From positions 8,072,501 through 8,136,500 of the forward strand of contig OX327696.1 of assembly GCA_946807835.1 (NCBI GenBank): a DNA stretch of 64,000 nucleotides, written 5' to 3'. Origin of the DNA: Ailanthus altissimus. Lineage: Eukaryota; Streptophyta; Magnoliopsida; Sapindales; Simaroubaceae. Position numbers and translations under genes: made by a program. Under the pieces are notes generated by a model. That model had not been told where the DNA came from. It saw only the letters and a program-made list of their open reading frames with translations, and made no database searches. Shown here in pieces: positions 1 to 11,430 of this stretch (positions are counted from its first letter, which is position 1; each line of letters opens with the position of its first letter).

Positions 1-984
1 AATTAATTGGATCATTTTTTTAGTCCTATATCAAACTCGTGTTCTTGGAGATAAATAACAAAATCATCTGAAATTGCACTTCTCATTTCTCTGGTAGATA
101 TTCTTAATGGCATTTGTTCTTAAGGTTGCTCTTAATGAACAAGATCAAATTCTTTATTTCAGATTGAGAGCTCTGTATGTCGTCTTGTATTTCTAGACCT
201 GCTTCTTGAATAATGTCAGAAAAATAAGTCTAATCATTTTCAATAGCAGTTCTAGAAAGATAAATAAATTCATCTTCAAAGACAATATCCTTAATATGCC
301 TTACCTCCCCCTAAACTCAACATCCTCAAGAAATTTAATATTTTCATCTCGAAAAAAAGATTTACTTGAGGGATCATAAAACTTGAAATCCCTCGATCTT
401 TCAATATATCCACACACAAAAATAGCAGTTAACTGTTCTATTGTCCAATTTATTTTTACTAGGCCTATATGGCCTAGCCTTAACTAAATAACCTCGGACA
501 TGCAAGTGCCTAATACTATGCTTTTTTCCAATCTATAACTCGTACGAGATTTTAGATACTGCTTTATTTAGAACTCTATTAAGGATATAAACTGTAATTT
601 TTAGTGCTTATCCCTATAGTGATTCAAGTGAAGAAGAATGATTAATTATACTTCTCACCATTCTTAAGTATTCGGTTTCGTCTCTTAGCAACACCATTCA
701 TGCTTGATTTCTCAAGCATTGTGTATTATAGGATGATGCCATACTTATTTGGAAATTTAGCAAAAAAAATACAATGGACAGTGTTTACATGATCTGTCAT
801 ATCTTTTATAGTATTTACCACTAAGGTCAGATTTGACAACTTTAATTTTCTTGTCAAGTTGATTTTCAATTTCAGCTTTGAAAGTACTAAACACGTCCAG
901 AGATTGAGACTTCTCATAAATCAAGTAAAGGTATCCAAAAAGAGAATAATCGTCAATAAAAATAATAAAATATTATTAGCTACT

Positions 985-1762
985 TCAAGAAGCCATATGG
1001 AATGGTCCATAAATATCAGTATTTATTTGTTTTAAGATGTTATTGCTCCTGTTGGCACCTAACTTTCTATTGTTTGTCTTTTTTCCCTTAATACATTTAA
1101 TATATATTTTAAAATCTGTTGAATTAAAAGAATCAAGAATTCCATCTAACAAAAGTTCTTTTTTTATTCTCTGTTTAAAGATATGTTCTAAATGCTTGTG
1201 CCATAACATAACAGAATTCTTATCAGTTAATGTTCGTTTTATACCATGTTTATCAACATACAAGGATTCATTAAAAGAAGCATGATTATTTAATGTATAA
1301 AGGTTATCAATAAGAGAACCAGTACCAATAATATTTGAATTTTGAAATAGACAAACTTATTATTTTTGAATGAATAAGAATATCTTGATTTGTCCAAACT
1401 AGAAACAAAAATTATGTTGTCTAAATGACAGTACATAATCAGTCTCATCTAAATTCAAATAATATATGGTCTCTAATTGTAATCTAAACAATCATATAGC
1501 TTCTAGAAGAGCTGTATTATCATTTTTCACTTAGATGCATCTTTCAGCATTAATTAGAAACTGGCTCTTAAGGCAACCTTACATAGACAAATATATGTAA
1601 GTAGTTGCATCCGTATCTACCCACCAAGTGTATTTAGGTATAAAAGCTAAATTAACTTTAGAACAAATAAAGTTGAGAAGTGTACTTTTCTTAACACGTC
1701 ATTTAGCGTACTTGGGACAATCCTTCTTCACATGACTAGCCTTTTTGCAGAAGAAACAAGTA
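985..1762 (-). pseudogene. copia gag-pol polyprotein remnant (zinc knuckle, protease, pre-integrase)
   Basis: The minus strand encodes a CCHC knuckle of the form C-x2-C-x4-H-x4-C near 1762-1715 (CFFCKKASHVKKDC). Next comes a protease-like WWVDTDATTYI near 1625, where the usual D-S/T-G-A triad has decayed to DTDA. Then follows a 92-codon open stretch at 1263-985 with the pre-integrase signature LWHKHLEHI and a C-x2-C-like pair. Stops and frame changes separate the parts. In a living copia element these would be one polyprotein for capsid formation, processing and integration. Here it is a molecular fossil. Confidence 0.75.
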
Positions 1763-3611
1763 ATGACCGGATCTTATTTCTTGTACACCTTATTATGTGA
1801 AGTCTCTATTGTATTTTTCGTTCTTTATTCCTTTTTCTTTATTAATTAGCAACCTTATTTTGATAAATATTTGCTAAGTGAGTACTTTTAGTCTTTTCTC
1901 GCTGCAATTTGTCTTCTTATTACACACAATATAAAATGAGCTCATTAAGAGTCCATTTAACCCTTTGGGTGTTATAACTTACTTTAAAATAATTATAGTG
2001 TGTAGGAAGAGATATCAAAATCTTATGCACGAGCAAGTCATTAGACAGCTCTAACTTTAGTGCATTTAGTTGTAAATCGAGATTAGACATTTTATGATGT
2101 GCTCCTTATACTCCATTTGCCATTATACCTTATTGAAACAAAATTAGTTAGTAGTGTACTTATTTTAGTCATTTTTTATGTGCAAAACATTGTTCAATTT
2201 TCTCAAGAAATTTCTTAGCATTTTATTTCTTAAAAATAGTGCCTTAAATATAAGAATGAAATTTATATTGATAGATATAGTAAAAGCAGATAAAACTTAC
2301 AGAGAATACATAATAAAACAACAAGCTCACAATCATGTCATTATTTTAAGCATATATATGCATAACATAAATAAACATATAAAGGTGGGCTCCATCATGA
2401 GATACCTAACATAACATTGATATTTAGTCTTTAGACAGAAATATCAACTGTAAGTGGTACTCTCAATGCAGTAATCAAGTATTGATAATAAATCTTGCTA
2501 ACAATAGGGATTTCTTTGGATCGACTTACTGCATGGATAGTAATCTTGATAATTATCACATATTTATTACCGTAAATATGTCTATTATTTGAAAAAATAA
2601 TAATTTTCCTTTAGGCCGATTATTTTTTGCATAAACAATAAACATATTCATCTTAATATCCCAAAATAAAGAAATTTACATAACAAATGTTACTTTGGCA
2701 ATATATTATTTCAATCAATTTATTTCGAAACATAAGACAAGTAGTATAAAGAAAATAACCGAATGCCCATAAATAAAAAAATTAAGTTTTTCTTATGCAT
2801 TGGAATGGCGCGTGGCGCCAAGGCCGTTGTGGTTACAACGCAGCTAATAGTTTAAAATATGGTCAATAATTATTGGGTTAAATCTAAATAGGTTAAATTT
2901 TGGGTTGGATCTCTATGAATTGAGTCGAATAAACCTAATTCTCCTAAAAATAATTGAAAGCCCTTAAATTTTAACCATAAATTTGCTAACTTTGGATTTG
3001 CAAATAGTCAAAAAAAAATCACAAATAAATTTTGGTCAATATTAGAACTTATTTGCAAAAGTCTCAATTTTTTAAGTTAAACCGTAATTATTTAAAGTTA
3101 GAGGGGGCTGAGTGAGAAAAGTCAATCTCATTAGGACTTATATAAAAATATTATAAATATTTATGATCAAATTGTAATTATAAAAAAATATAAAGGGTTG
3201 TATAAAAATTGATAATATTCTAAACGTTTATAGTCAAAATATAATTAAAAAAATAGAAAGGATGTATTCAATATTTACCAGATAAACCCTAACATCCCTT
3301 TTCACCCATTCTTTTTTTAAAAATAAATAAATATAAATAAAACATTAAAAAAATCTAAATTGTTAAAGAACATGAAAAACATTAAATTAAAACCGAATTT
3401 TGATGTTTTTGATCCTTAATTCTTTAAATCAACGACCCATAATCATATTTAAATCTTAAATTATAATAAAAAAATTAAATTTAATAATTTTTCTCAACAA
3501 AATCATAAAACATTCATACTTATAATATCTTTACCCTAAATAACCATATGAGAAATATATTCAAAACATAAATATATGTATTAACAATCATAATGATTTA
3601 ACATTATTTTT

Positions 3612-3623
3612 TCTCTAATATCA
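3612..3623 (-). other. Primer binding site (initiator Met tRNA type), copia element
   Basis: On the minus strand the sequence next to the LTR end reads TGATATTAGAG, a close match to TGGTATCAGAGC, the plant retrotransposon site complementary to initiator methionine tRNA. It sits about two bases inside the LTR end, as expected in copia elements. Confidence 0.55.
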
Positions 3624-3625
3624 CT

Positions 3626-4093
3626 TGTTAGGCATAACTATATATTGGATTCATATCCATATGAATATAATCCAAGATTTATCATGTCAAATTATCATAT
3701 GAATGTTAAGAAAAATATACTTAAAGAATTCATGGTGATTAGAACTTAAAGATTAGCAGTCTTGAATAAGAATAAGAGTATAATAATCTTCTACAGTCAA
3801 ATTTATGTAGACTCAAAGGGTTTTTCTCTCTGTGATGAAAAAAGAGAAAAAAAGTTATACGTGAATTAATTTGACTTAGCGATCATAACCCTAAAAAAAT
3901 GTCTTTATATACTAAGTTAAATTATGATTTCATCACTCATAATTCAAATAATATTAAATTTTTATACATAATAGGTTCATATCAAATTAGATCTCTCGAA
4001 GCCCAATAAAATATAATCTAAATAGATCACTTAAATTGATCCTTATTTAAGATAACTCATAATGTATAATTATTGTTAATATGTGAGCTCACA
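3626..4093 (-). repeat. 5' LTR of the copia element
   Basis: On the minus strand this segment starts TGTGAGCTCA and ends CCTAACA, so it has the TG...CA ends of an LTR. It is followed directly by a primer-binding-site-like sequence. A TATA-like TATATAAAG lies near 3908 on the minus strand. The matching 3' LTR is not in the window, so the outer end is inferred from the terminal dinucleotide only. Confidence 0.5.
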
Positions 4094-4144
4094 TAAAAAA
4101 AATAATAAAACTTAACTTTAAACCTTTCTCTAAAGTTCTAATCT

Positions 4145-4284
4145 TTGAATTTATGTTGGAGGCTACTGGGGAATGGGGTAAGATTAAATGAGGTTCCATG
4201 CATCACGCTTGATCCTCCTTTATTTCCTTCTAATCCTGCGCCAGAATCCTTCGTTACTGGCAAGTGTTTCTCTTATTTTTCTCC

Positions 4285-4322
<38 letters not shown>

Positions 4323-5720
4323 CTAATTCTTTATGGTTCTGATCTTGTAGAGAATGTTATCGATATTGAAAGTGATTCGGAGGGTTCTACTACCCTTTAG
4401 AACATGAGCAGGAAAAGGAAGTAGACTGACATTTGCTTGTAGAACAGGAACAAGGAGAAGAAAGGGTCTTGTGCATAAATAGTCACCTCCGCGATCAACC
4501 ACACATATTGTGTGAAGGGAAAAAGATAAATTATCTCCTCGATTCTAGAAGGAGGAATACAAAGATATCATAAGGTACCAACGGTTCTTAGGATGGATGA
4601 GGAAAAGTTCTACTGCAATTCTTGAGATTTATTCACTCGCATGGACATTAAGTTACTTTTCAAGATGAGTGGGAAGGACTATGAGTTAAAGAATGCTTCC
4701 TCTTAGATCATGGTAAGTTATCATTTTGTGAGGTTTTGTTAAAGGGTCTTAAGTATTAATTCCTTAGGTGTTTGATTTTACAGGCTTTGTAGGATGGTCT
4801 CTGTATAATCGAGGCATATAAAGAAGAGCTCCACACTTTCGAGCGTCAAATGGAAGCATTAAAGGGAAAAATAGAGAAAATTTTAGCAAGGTTAGATCTT
4901 TCTCCAGGAAATTGATCTTCAGAGGATAAAGGAGGAGAATAAGCAATTGTAGGGAGAAGTTATTGATACTCTTGGAATAGTTGAGTTGCAATGGATCGTT
5001 GAAAATTTGTCTAAAGAGTTAAAGGAGCCTATGAAGGCAAATAAAGACCTACTAGAGGAGAGGGGAGATAAACAAACTTCTATATTTTCTAATAAGAGCA
5101 AGATTTCCTTCTGGAATGTGAGGTGGAGAACTTGAAAGTGGAGGAAATTTTAGAGAGTATGATTATTCAACTTTAGGATCAGGTTTTCGGGCCAATTTTT
5201 AGTTATAAAGGATGCATGATAAGTTGTGGGAGGTTAGCAACTGAGCTGCTTTAGTTTCTAATTTCCTAAAGGTCAAGGAAGCTCGATCGTCTAAGTTATA
5301 GGTAGAAACAGGGGAAGTAAAGTCAACTTTGGAAGGTTCTCAGTAAGTTACTGTCATCAAGTATGAGGTTAAGGCTTCTACAACAATTGGAAGCAGAGGC
5401 TTGATGCTACAATAAGTTTATACAGGTGTCAATTTTTAATAGTATCAGCATAAAGCTTCAAGCACCGATTTCGGTTTAGACATGATCCTGCCTCTTATAG
5501 GAAACTACCAAGGACTTTAACATGATTAGCCTTAGCAAATCAATTATGATTCTGTTGATGAAAAAGCATTGAAACCAATTCAGATGCCGTTGATCTTCCA
5601 GAGGAGTCTTTTGATGAAGAATAGTTCTCATGATCTCTCTTAACATTGTTATTCTTTTGTAATAAAAGATAATTATGTAAAATTTGAAATATCAATGAAA
5701 TACCATTTCCTTCACATTTC
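4145..5720 (+). pseudogene. Decayed coding region with coiled-coil character and an intron-like gap
   Basis: I do not recognise the family. Several short open stretches on the + strand are rich in Glu, Lys and Leu, for example EAYKEELHTFERQMEALKGK near 4812, which looks like a coiled coil. Between about 4712 and 4782 there is an intron-like segment with a GTAAGT donor and a TTTTACAG acceptor. In-frame stops occur throughout, so no protein is made. It could be a decayed host gene or an accessory ORF of a transposon. A (AT)n microsatellite interrupts it at 4291-4321. Confidence 0.3.
4291..4321. repeat. (AT)n microsatellite
   Basis: About fifteen AT dinucleotides in a row. Confidence 0.9.
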
Positions 5721-6440
5721 TCCAAGGGTGGGCATTCCCGATCAGGACAGAAAAATTTATCTTAATTGGGATAACATTCAGATCCCGTCCTTACCCGACC
5801 CAAACTTGTGTCAGGATGAGACAATTTCAGAAATTTGGGATTGGGTTGGCTAAAGTTTATCTCTCTCTCTCTCTCTCGGGATGGTTTAGAAGTTGGGTTG
5901 GATTTTTTTGAGTTTTTTAAAATTCTTTTAATATATTTATGTTTTGAGCTTTAGGTTTTAATTGGACTTTTTAATATGAGGTTGGGTTTTAATTGGGTTT
6001 GATTTGTTTGAATTTATTTTATTTTTAAGATATTTTTTAAAATTTTAATAGAATTTTATTTTGAAAAAAATATATGAACTTCTTTTATTGAATTAATTGG
6101 ACTAATTAAATAATTAAATATTCTTTTTAATTCTCCAATTCTACCTCCAATCATAACTGAATTAAATTAAGTGAATTAGAAATCGATTAAATTATATTTT
6201 ATTTTTTAATATTAAAATAAATTAAAAATGAACGATTTATGTAATAATATTGTATTTACTTTTATAATTCCAATTCCATTAAATTTTATAATTTCAATTC
6301 AAATTTACATTAAAATTTATAATTTTAATTCTATCAAAATTTTATAATTCTAATTCCAATTATATTAAATTTTTAATTTCAATTCTAGTTACATCTAATC
6401 AAATTTTAGAATAATGAAATTATTAACTAGTAATTGATGA
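5721..6440. repeat. AT-rich gene-free stretch with degenerate ~36-bp tandem repeats
   Basis: No gene is seen here. From about 6250 to 6400 a loose unit containing AATTTTATAATTCYAATTCC recurs four or five times at a spacing of roughly 36 bases. A GGGTGGGCA motif near 5727, like the ends of hAT-type MITEs, and a (CT)n run near 5861-5876 are also present. Confidence 0.45.
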
Positions 6441-6457
6441 TTTATAAGATCTCTCGA

Positions 6458-6619
6458 GCTTAGGGTGCTTGCTGAGTTGGCAAGCCACCCCCTTTTAAAA
6501 ACCCCCCGACCATTAGGTCGGGTGTTCAATTCCTCCCCCTGCAGTTTGTAGATTATGTGTGTGTAATGTGTATGTGAGTGTAGTGTGTGTAGTGTAAATA
6601 TGATAATAAAATATATATG
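6458..6619 (+). mobile_element. tRNA-derived SINE with an 11-bp target-site duplication
   Basis: The element is flanked by perfect copies of AGATCTCTCGA at 6447-6457 and 6620-6630, the target duplication expected from LINE-driven insertion. Its head resembles a tRNA gene. A box A-like TTGCTGAGTTGG is at 6469-6480 and a box B-like GTGTTCAATTCC at 6522-6533, so RNA polymerase III could start inside it. The rest is a GT-rich tail ending in an A/T-rich segment. The length of about 162 bp is in the usual range for plant SINEs. It does not fold into a full tRNA, so it is not called a tRNA gene. Confidence 0.8.
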
Positions 6620-6630
6620 AGATCTCTCGA

Positions 6631-6965
6631 TCAACTTCATTTAGAGAAAATTTCGATGACTTTGAACGCGAGTGATTTGATTGGTGCAGCAATGAAACGG
6701 AAAGTCTCTAAGAGTTTAAGTACAAGTTTTTTCTTAAACTTATTAACGCTGAGTGACAATTAGGTTGAAGTAGGCTGAAATTTTAATTAACTGATGATTT
6801 ATATCATCTTGAATTATAAATCAAATATTTATTTTTCTTATATAAATTGTTTGGAAAATAAGATATCTATTAACACCAACAATATATTAGGCAAAGCTAA
6901 ACAAAAACTTTTGGATTAAGTTACAATTCGAAAAAGTGTCCAAATCTTTTAAAAAGCAAAAAAAG
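6631..6965. other. Gene-free stretch, nothing recognised
   Basis: AT-rich sequence without coding signal. Its last five bases (AAAAG, 6961-6965) are the left copy of the target duplication of the next element. Confidence 0.7.
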
Positions 6966-9576
6966 TATAATAACCACTTATCCAACACCGAAAAGAATAA
7001 ATATTTGTACTTGTATAATATTCATATTTTATTTGTATGTGAATGATACTTAAGTTATGTATTGTTATTAGTCTTGTTTGTATAGATTAAGAATATATTA
7101 TTAATATTGAGTTTATTTGCAAGACTTTAGATTTCTTTTAGGGACTCAATTATAATACTTTGAAAGTTTTAGTGAAAACGTTAGCCTCTTAGTATAAAAA
7201 TACATATTTTAAACTCTAATTTATTCATTTTTGGGTTGAGCCACCCCTTTAGAGAGAGAAAATAGAGAAATAGAAGGGAGAGAAAGAGAAGAAGAAGAAG
7301 AAGAAAAAATTAAAATTTTGAGTTTTAAGAAGTATATCATAACTATTTCTCAATTTATTGGTATTAATTAAGTTAATTTCTTTAGTTTTGATTTTTGAGA
7401 ATATGTACAATTGAGGACTTAACGTGGATTTTGTAAGAAGTATTGAGAATTAATGATGATTATATAGATAACTTGATAAATCATGATGAATTTGCACAAA
7501 TTCTACTTGATAGTCTCTTGATCCAAGAATTTTATAAATTCTTATACTTCGATTCTGGTTTTGAATTTTAGGAATATGAAACTAGACATGACTAGAATCA
7601 TTTGAAAGTTTTAATCGATTGACAATTCTAAAAATCACATTTATAATGAATTTACCAAAATAACCCTAAAATTCTGGAAATTTTTTGTGTTAAAAGTATG
7701 CTACAGTAACAAATATTTTTGATCTGCTAAATGATCTTTAAAAATTACGATTTTACAGAATTTGATAAATTTATATGTCTAATATAATATATTAAAAATT
7801 GAGGATTCATATCAATGTGGTTAAATTGTTATGATTTTCTAAATTGTATCAGCTTATGGCAGTATTTGATTAACAACTTCTTAAATCTATAGAATAAAAT
7901 AGTTTTCAAACACTTTTGGCAGGAATTTTAAAGTGAAATATTTATCATAGATTTAGATATGTGTCAAAAGTAATTTTGTAGTATTTTTATAATTTTTGAG
8001 TTATTATATGATTTTATAAAATTCAGAGACTTAATATTGTTCAGTAAATATCCTTATCCTGCCAGGATAATAGTTTGGATTTGATGATGTTTATAAAATG
8101 GATTGTGTAGGAATTATGATATAATATTCATATATAAGAAATATATATGAGTCAAGAATGATATAGTCTAATTTTGGAGTAATTGAATATTATTTGATGT
8201 ATAAGAAAATTTTGTTAGTGTAAATGGTCAAAATGATATGTTTTGAGAAACCAATTAATTAGACTAATTCAATGTGATAAGTGCAATATGTATAAGTTTG
8301 TAAGCTATTTAAAGCTTTTTGTGTGAATGGTGAGCCTATGGAAGGATTAATCTCCATTAATAGGTTAAGGAGAATTAAGACTTGTTCCCGAAAATGCTAA
8401 GAGATAAGTATACTAAACTTTTACTGAAATCACAATAAACATAGTAATTGTTTATGTATGATTTTGTAAATGTACTTAGAAATATGTTTATGTTATGCCA
8501 AAGTATATTTGATATGAAATATGAAAGATATATGTTTATGAATATGAGCATTGACATTGATCATTGACATAAATGTTTTTATGAAAGTGAGCTTTTAAAA
8601 TGAAATGTGTTTAACAATGAAAATTTTTGAAGTGAAAAATGTCCATGAGATACATTTTGTGTTTTAAGGATGTTTGAACTCACTCTTTACTTATTAGGCA
8701 CCTTATGTGATTGTAGAGCCCTTATGTGTGGCCTTTCCTTCGGGATTGGTATATGTTATGTGTTTTGTATGTAGGGAGGATCCTATCGATACCTAAAGAA
8801 AAGGTGAATCATCATATTCATGTGGTGGCATATTGGTGCATGTGAGAGGACTCACCGATGATCAGGGTGAGGATTTGGCTCTTACCTTCAGGCATGAGCA
8901 TTATATATGTGTAATTTAAACCTCATTTGTGTTATTCATCTCATACGGCATGTCATCAATGGGTGATATTTGGCTCATTATGTGATATGTGATATGAAAG
9001 TCCTACTAAGTAGTAGTTGGGTAATGGTACCTATTATATGTTTTGAAAGAATGTGCAAGCACTTACCTGACATGTGATTTGATAAGATTATGATTTTGAT
9101 TTTGATTTATCACAGCATATCATACACATGTATTGTGTACATATATGTATTTGTATTTTGATATATAAAAAATTAGTATGCTTACTGACTTTTATACTCA
9201 TTATAGTTTATGGTGATTTTAGGTAAGTAAGGTACATATGTGCTTAGCGAATTTGACAAGACTTCTACTGTCCCTTAGGTTCCTTTAGTTGCTAGGTTGC
9301 TAAGTACTTTATTTGTGGACACATAGCTTAAGATATCTGATTTGTCCATAATGAATAAATGTTTATATATTATTTTATTAGGTGTGGTTGTATTTGGTTT
9401 ATTTTCACCAAGTATGATCATGGGTAAAACTTTGTGTTAAATTTACTAGCAACTTGCTAAGGATTCCTATGTTGAATTTAAGTTTGAAATTTTATGCAAT
9501 ATTAATTATGAGTGCACATTATTGAATGAGTGTAAGTTATGTCATGTGTCAGATCTTTTGGGTCTGGAGCGTGATA
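6966..9576 (+). repeat. 5' LTR of the Tekay/Del-like element
   Basis: It aligns over its whole length with 13234-15811. Its ends have decayed to TATAATAACC and GCGTGATA, where the right LTR keeps TG and CA. A TATA-like TATAAAAATAC lies near 7193 and an AG-rich tract near 7250-7310. This copy has extra sequence around 8720-8770 that the right LTR lacks. The many differences by eye suggest an old insertion. Confidence 0.9.
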
Positions 9577-9584
9577 GCTTTTTG

Positions 9585-9596
9585 TGGTATCAGAGC
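9585..9596 (+). other. Primer binding site (initiator Met tRNA)
   Basis: TGGTATCAGAGC, the exact plant retrotransposon site complementary to the 3' end of initiator methionine tRNA, begins 8 bases after the left LTR. Confidence 0.9.
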
Positions 9597-10045
9597 TAAG
9601 ATATGATTCTGTAGAGTTTTAAGTGTCGAGTCAAGGGAACCAAGCATATGTCAAATCCTTAAGATTGTATTTGTAGCTTTGTTGTGTAAATGTTTGACAT
9701 CTTGCTTAATTTTTGTATGATTTTAAGAAGATGACACATTATCTAAGAGCTGCTAAGATTGTTTATATTGTAGATAATGGTACTTTTGTGGGTCTTAATG
9801 CTACCATCTAAGATTTTTTTTAAGTTGTGACTAATATGCTTAGCAAGAATGATGTCAAACATCTTATAATGATAATTTGCATATTATAGAGCAAATTGAG
9901 ATAATTTTCTCAATGTTAAAATATAGAGAAGTAGAGTATTGAAGACATCAATTGAAACAACTTTTATTGAAATAGAAATCTTGCTAAAAAAAAAAGAAAA
10001 ACAACAACAACAACAACAATGACAGTAACAAAATAACAGTAGAGG
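9597..10045 (+). other. Retrotransposon leader and remnant of gag start
   Basis: An ATG at 9731 opens a short frame starting MTHYLRAAK that soon meets stops, consistent with the start of a decayed gag. A (CAA)n run lies at about 10001-10018. Nothing else is recognised. Confidence 0.4.
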
Positions 10046-10699
10046 CTACATACTGAGATTTAAATTTATTTTGTGCTTCTTCTTACTTTCATTAGTAGAG
10101 CAATCTAACTGATACACTGTTGTATTAGACAGAGGGATAAAAGACTGTAATTGATTAATCAATTGATCAACAGTTGGAGCAAAAATAAGAATTCGTCGTG
10201 CTAGAAGTGGAATGAATTGTCTTTCCACTGCATGGTCAAGAAAAGATAACAACCCGTTATAAAAACCATTAACATTTAACAAACCAATGGGTTTTTGGTG
10301 GATTTGTAATTGTGTCCATGAGGCAATTTGAAATTTTTTCTCTAAAGTCCCGAGACCTCCTAGTAGAGCTATGAGGGCATCTACATGCCTAAGCATTTAA
10401 GTCATTCGCTCGTGCATAGATGAAACTTGTAACTCATCCCCAATTGTTTTTTCTATAATATTTTCAATAGCTAGAGGTTTTGGAATGATGCCCAAAACTC
10501 GACTACCTTTATTGTGTGCAATTTTTACCACATACCCTATTAACCCATGACAACCTCCTCTATATACTAAATATATCTTTCGCTCAGCAAATACCTTACC
10601 AAGATTTTTTGCAGCTTTTACAAACTATTTAGTATTTCCAAGGTTGGATCCACAAAAGACATAAATATTTTTGAATCTACGAGCTGAGGATTCCTCCAT
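10046..10699 (-). pseudogene. LOG: LOG cytokinin riboside 5'-monophosphate phosphoribohydrolase, intronless captured copy with two stops
   Basis: LOG enzymes release active cytokinin bases from their nucleotides in the cytosol and nucleus. One continuous minus-strand frame from ATG at 10699 to a stop at 10046-10048 gives 217 codons, the normal LOG length. The start keeps the nucleotide-binding motif as YVFCGSNLGN. The middle has LVYRGGCHGLIG (family LVYGGGSIGLMG), GIIPKPL and MHERM. The key PGGxGT motif is altered to LGGLGT, followed by WTQLQIHQKPIGLLNV. In-frame stops occur at codon 25 (10625-10627) and at 10397-10399. The last third (10396-10046) is an open stretch of 116 codons. Plant LOG genes have several introns and this copy has none, so it is probably a reverse-transcribed copy picked up by the surrounding retrotransposon, antisense to it. 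No active enzyme is expected. Confidence 0.85.
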
Positions 10700-11430
10700 T
10701 GTTATGCTCACCTTAATCTTTGAATGTTTTCGAGTTTGTATAATGATGCAAAAATAATGTATTTATAGAAGGAAAAAAATTTGATAACAGCTGTGGAGCA
10801 TATTTTCTTCGGTTCTTGTAAGGAAAAAAATAATAATGAATTTTATTTTATCATTTATAAGGGACAATAGGCCGTAAAATTTTTAATAAATATTTGTTAA
10901 TATTTAAGTGTGATAAAATTGTGTCGGAAGTGTGATGCGTTAGGTAAGATTATAAAAGAAAATTCAAATAAAGGCTCATTATATAGACTTAGGGACCTTG
11001 CCGTCTTAACCCTAATGGCCGATAATGCATTTATGACTTGAAAAAATTTTAGGCTAACATCTGGACTTTTGGACTTAAGGCCAAATTAATTTTAATAATT
11101 ACAAGGATTTGTGTGGTCCTAACATGGACTTTTTGGCCAATAGATTAAAAACAAACATCATATAAAGATAAAGCACCCTTGACATAAAGATAAAACAATC
11201 GATCATGATTAATTGTTAAATAATGAGTAGTTTGAATTATCACTATTGTATCCTTGGGTAAATTCATTAAATTGGACCTAAAAACTTCTCGTGTCTGGTG
11301 ACGTGGTATTCATTGAGCTGGTTTTCATCAATGTAGTTGATTCTCTTTAGACTTCCCTGTCAGTTGGATAAGGTTGAGAATCTTGAAATAATGATAAAGT
11401 CAAGTTGGGTTGGTAAGATATTTCATAAAT
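10700..11430. other. Retrotransposon interior without a recognised gene
   Basis: AT-rich sequence between the two captured coding remnants. The segment just above 10699 would be the upstream side of the LOG copy. No clear domains are seen on either strand. Confidence 0.5.

Larger units (their letters stand above)
1..4093 (-). mobile_element. Ty1/copia LTR retrotransposon, decayed, 3' part outside the window
   Basis: Read on the minus strand, this stretch has the order 5' LTR (about 4093-3626), primer binding site, leader and gag with a CCHC zinc knuckle (about 1762-1715), protease (about 1660-1560), GAG-pre-integrase domain (1263-985), then integrase-like sequence running off the window start. 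That order is typical of copia elements. Every domain is interrupted by stops or frameshifts, so the element is not active. The 3' LTR and reverse transcriptase lie outside the window or are lost. The element type is well supported by the pre-integrase and zinc-knuckle motifs; the outer boundary at 4093 is less certain. Confidence 0.75.

Noticed and set aside
6458..6540. A tRNA gene suggested by box A- and box B-like motifs
   Set aside because: The sequence does not close into a cloverleaf and is flanked by an 11-bp target duplication with a SINE-type tail.
8375..8557. Minus-strand frame of 60 codons with a near copy at 14643-14831
   Set aside because: Similarity exists only because both are at the same place in the two LTRs; the frame is AT-rich and hydrophobic without family features.
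9985..10020. The A-rich and CAA-rich run as the poly(A) tail of a retrocopied LOG
   Set aside because: It is A-rich on the + strand, whereas LOG reads on the minus strand, so it is on the wrong strand for a LOG tail.
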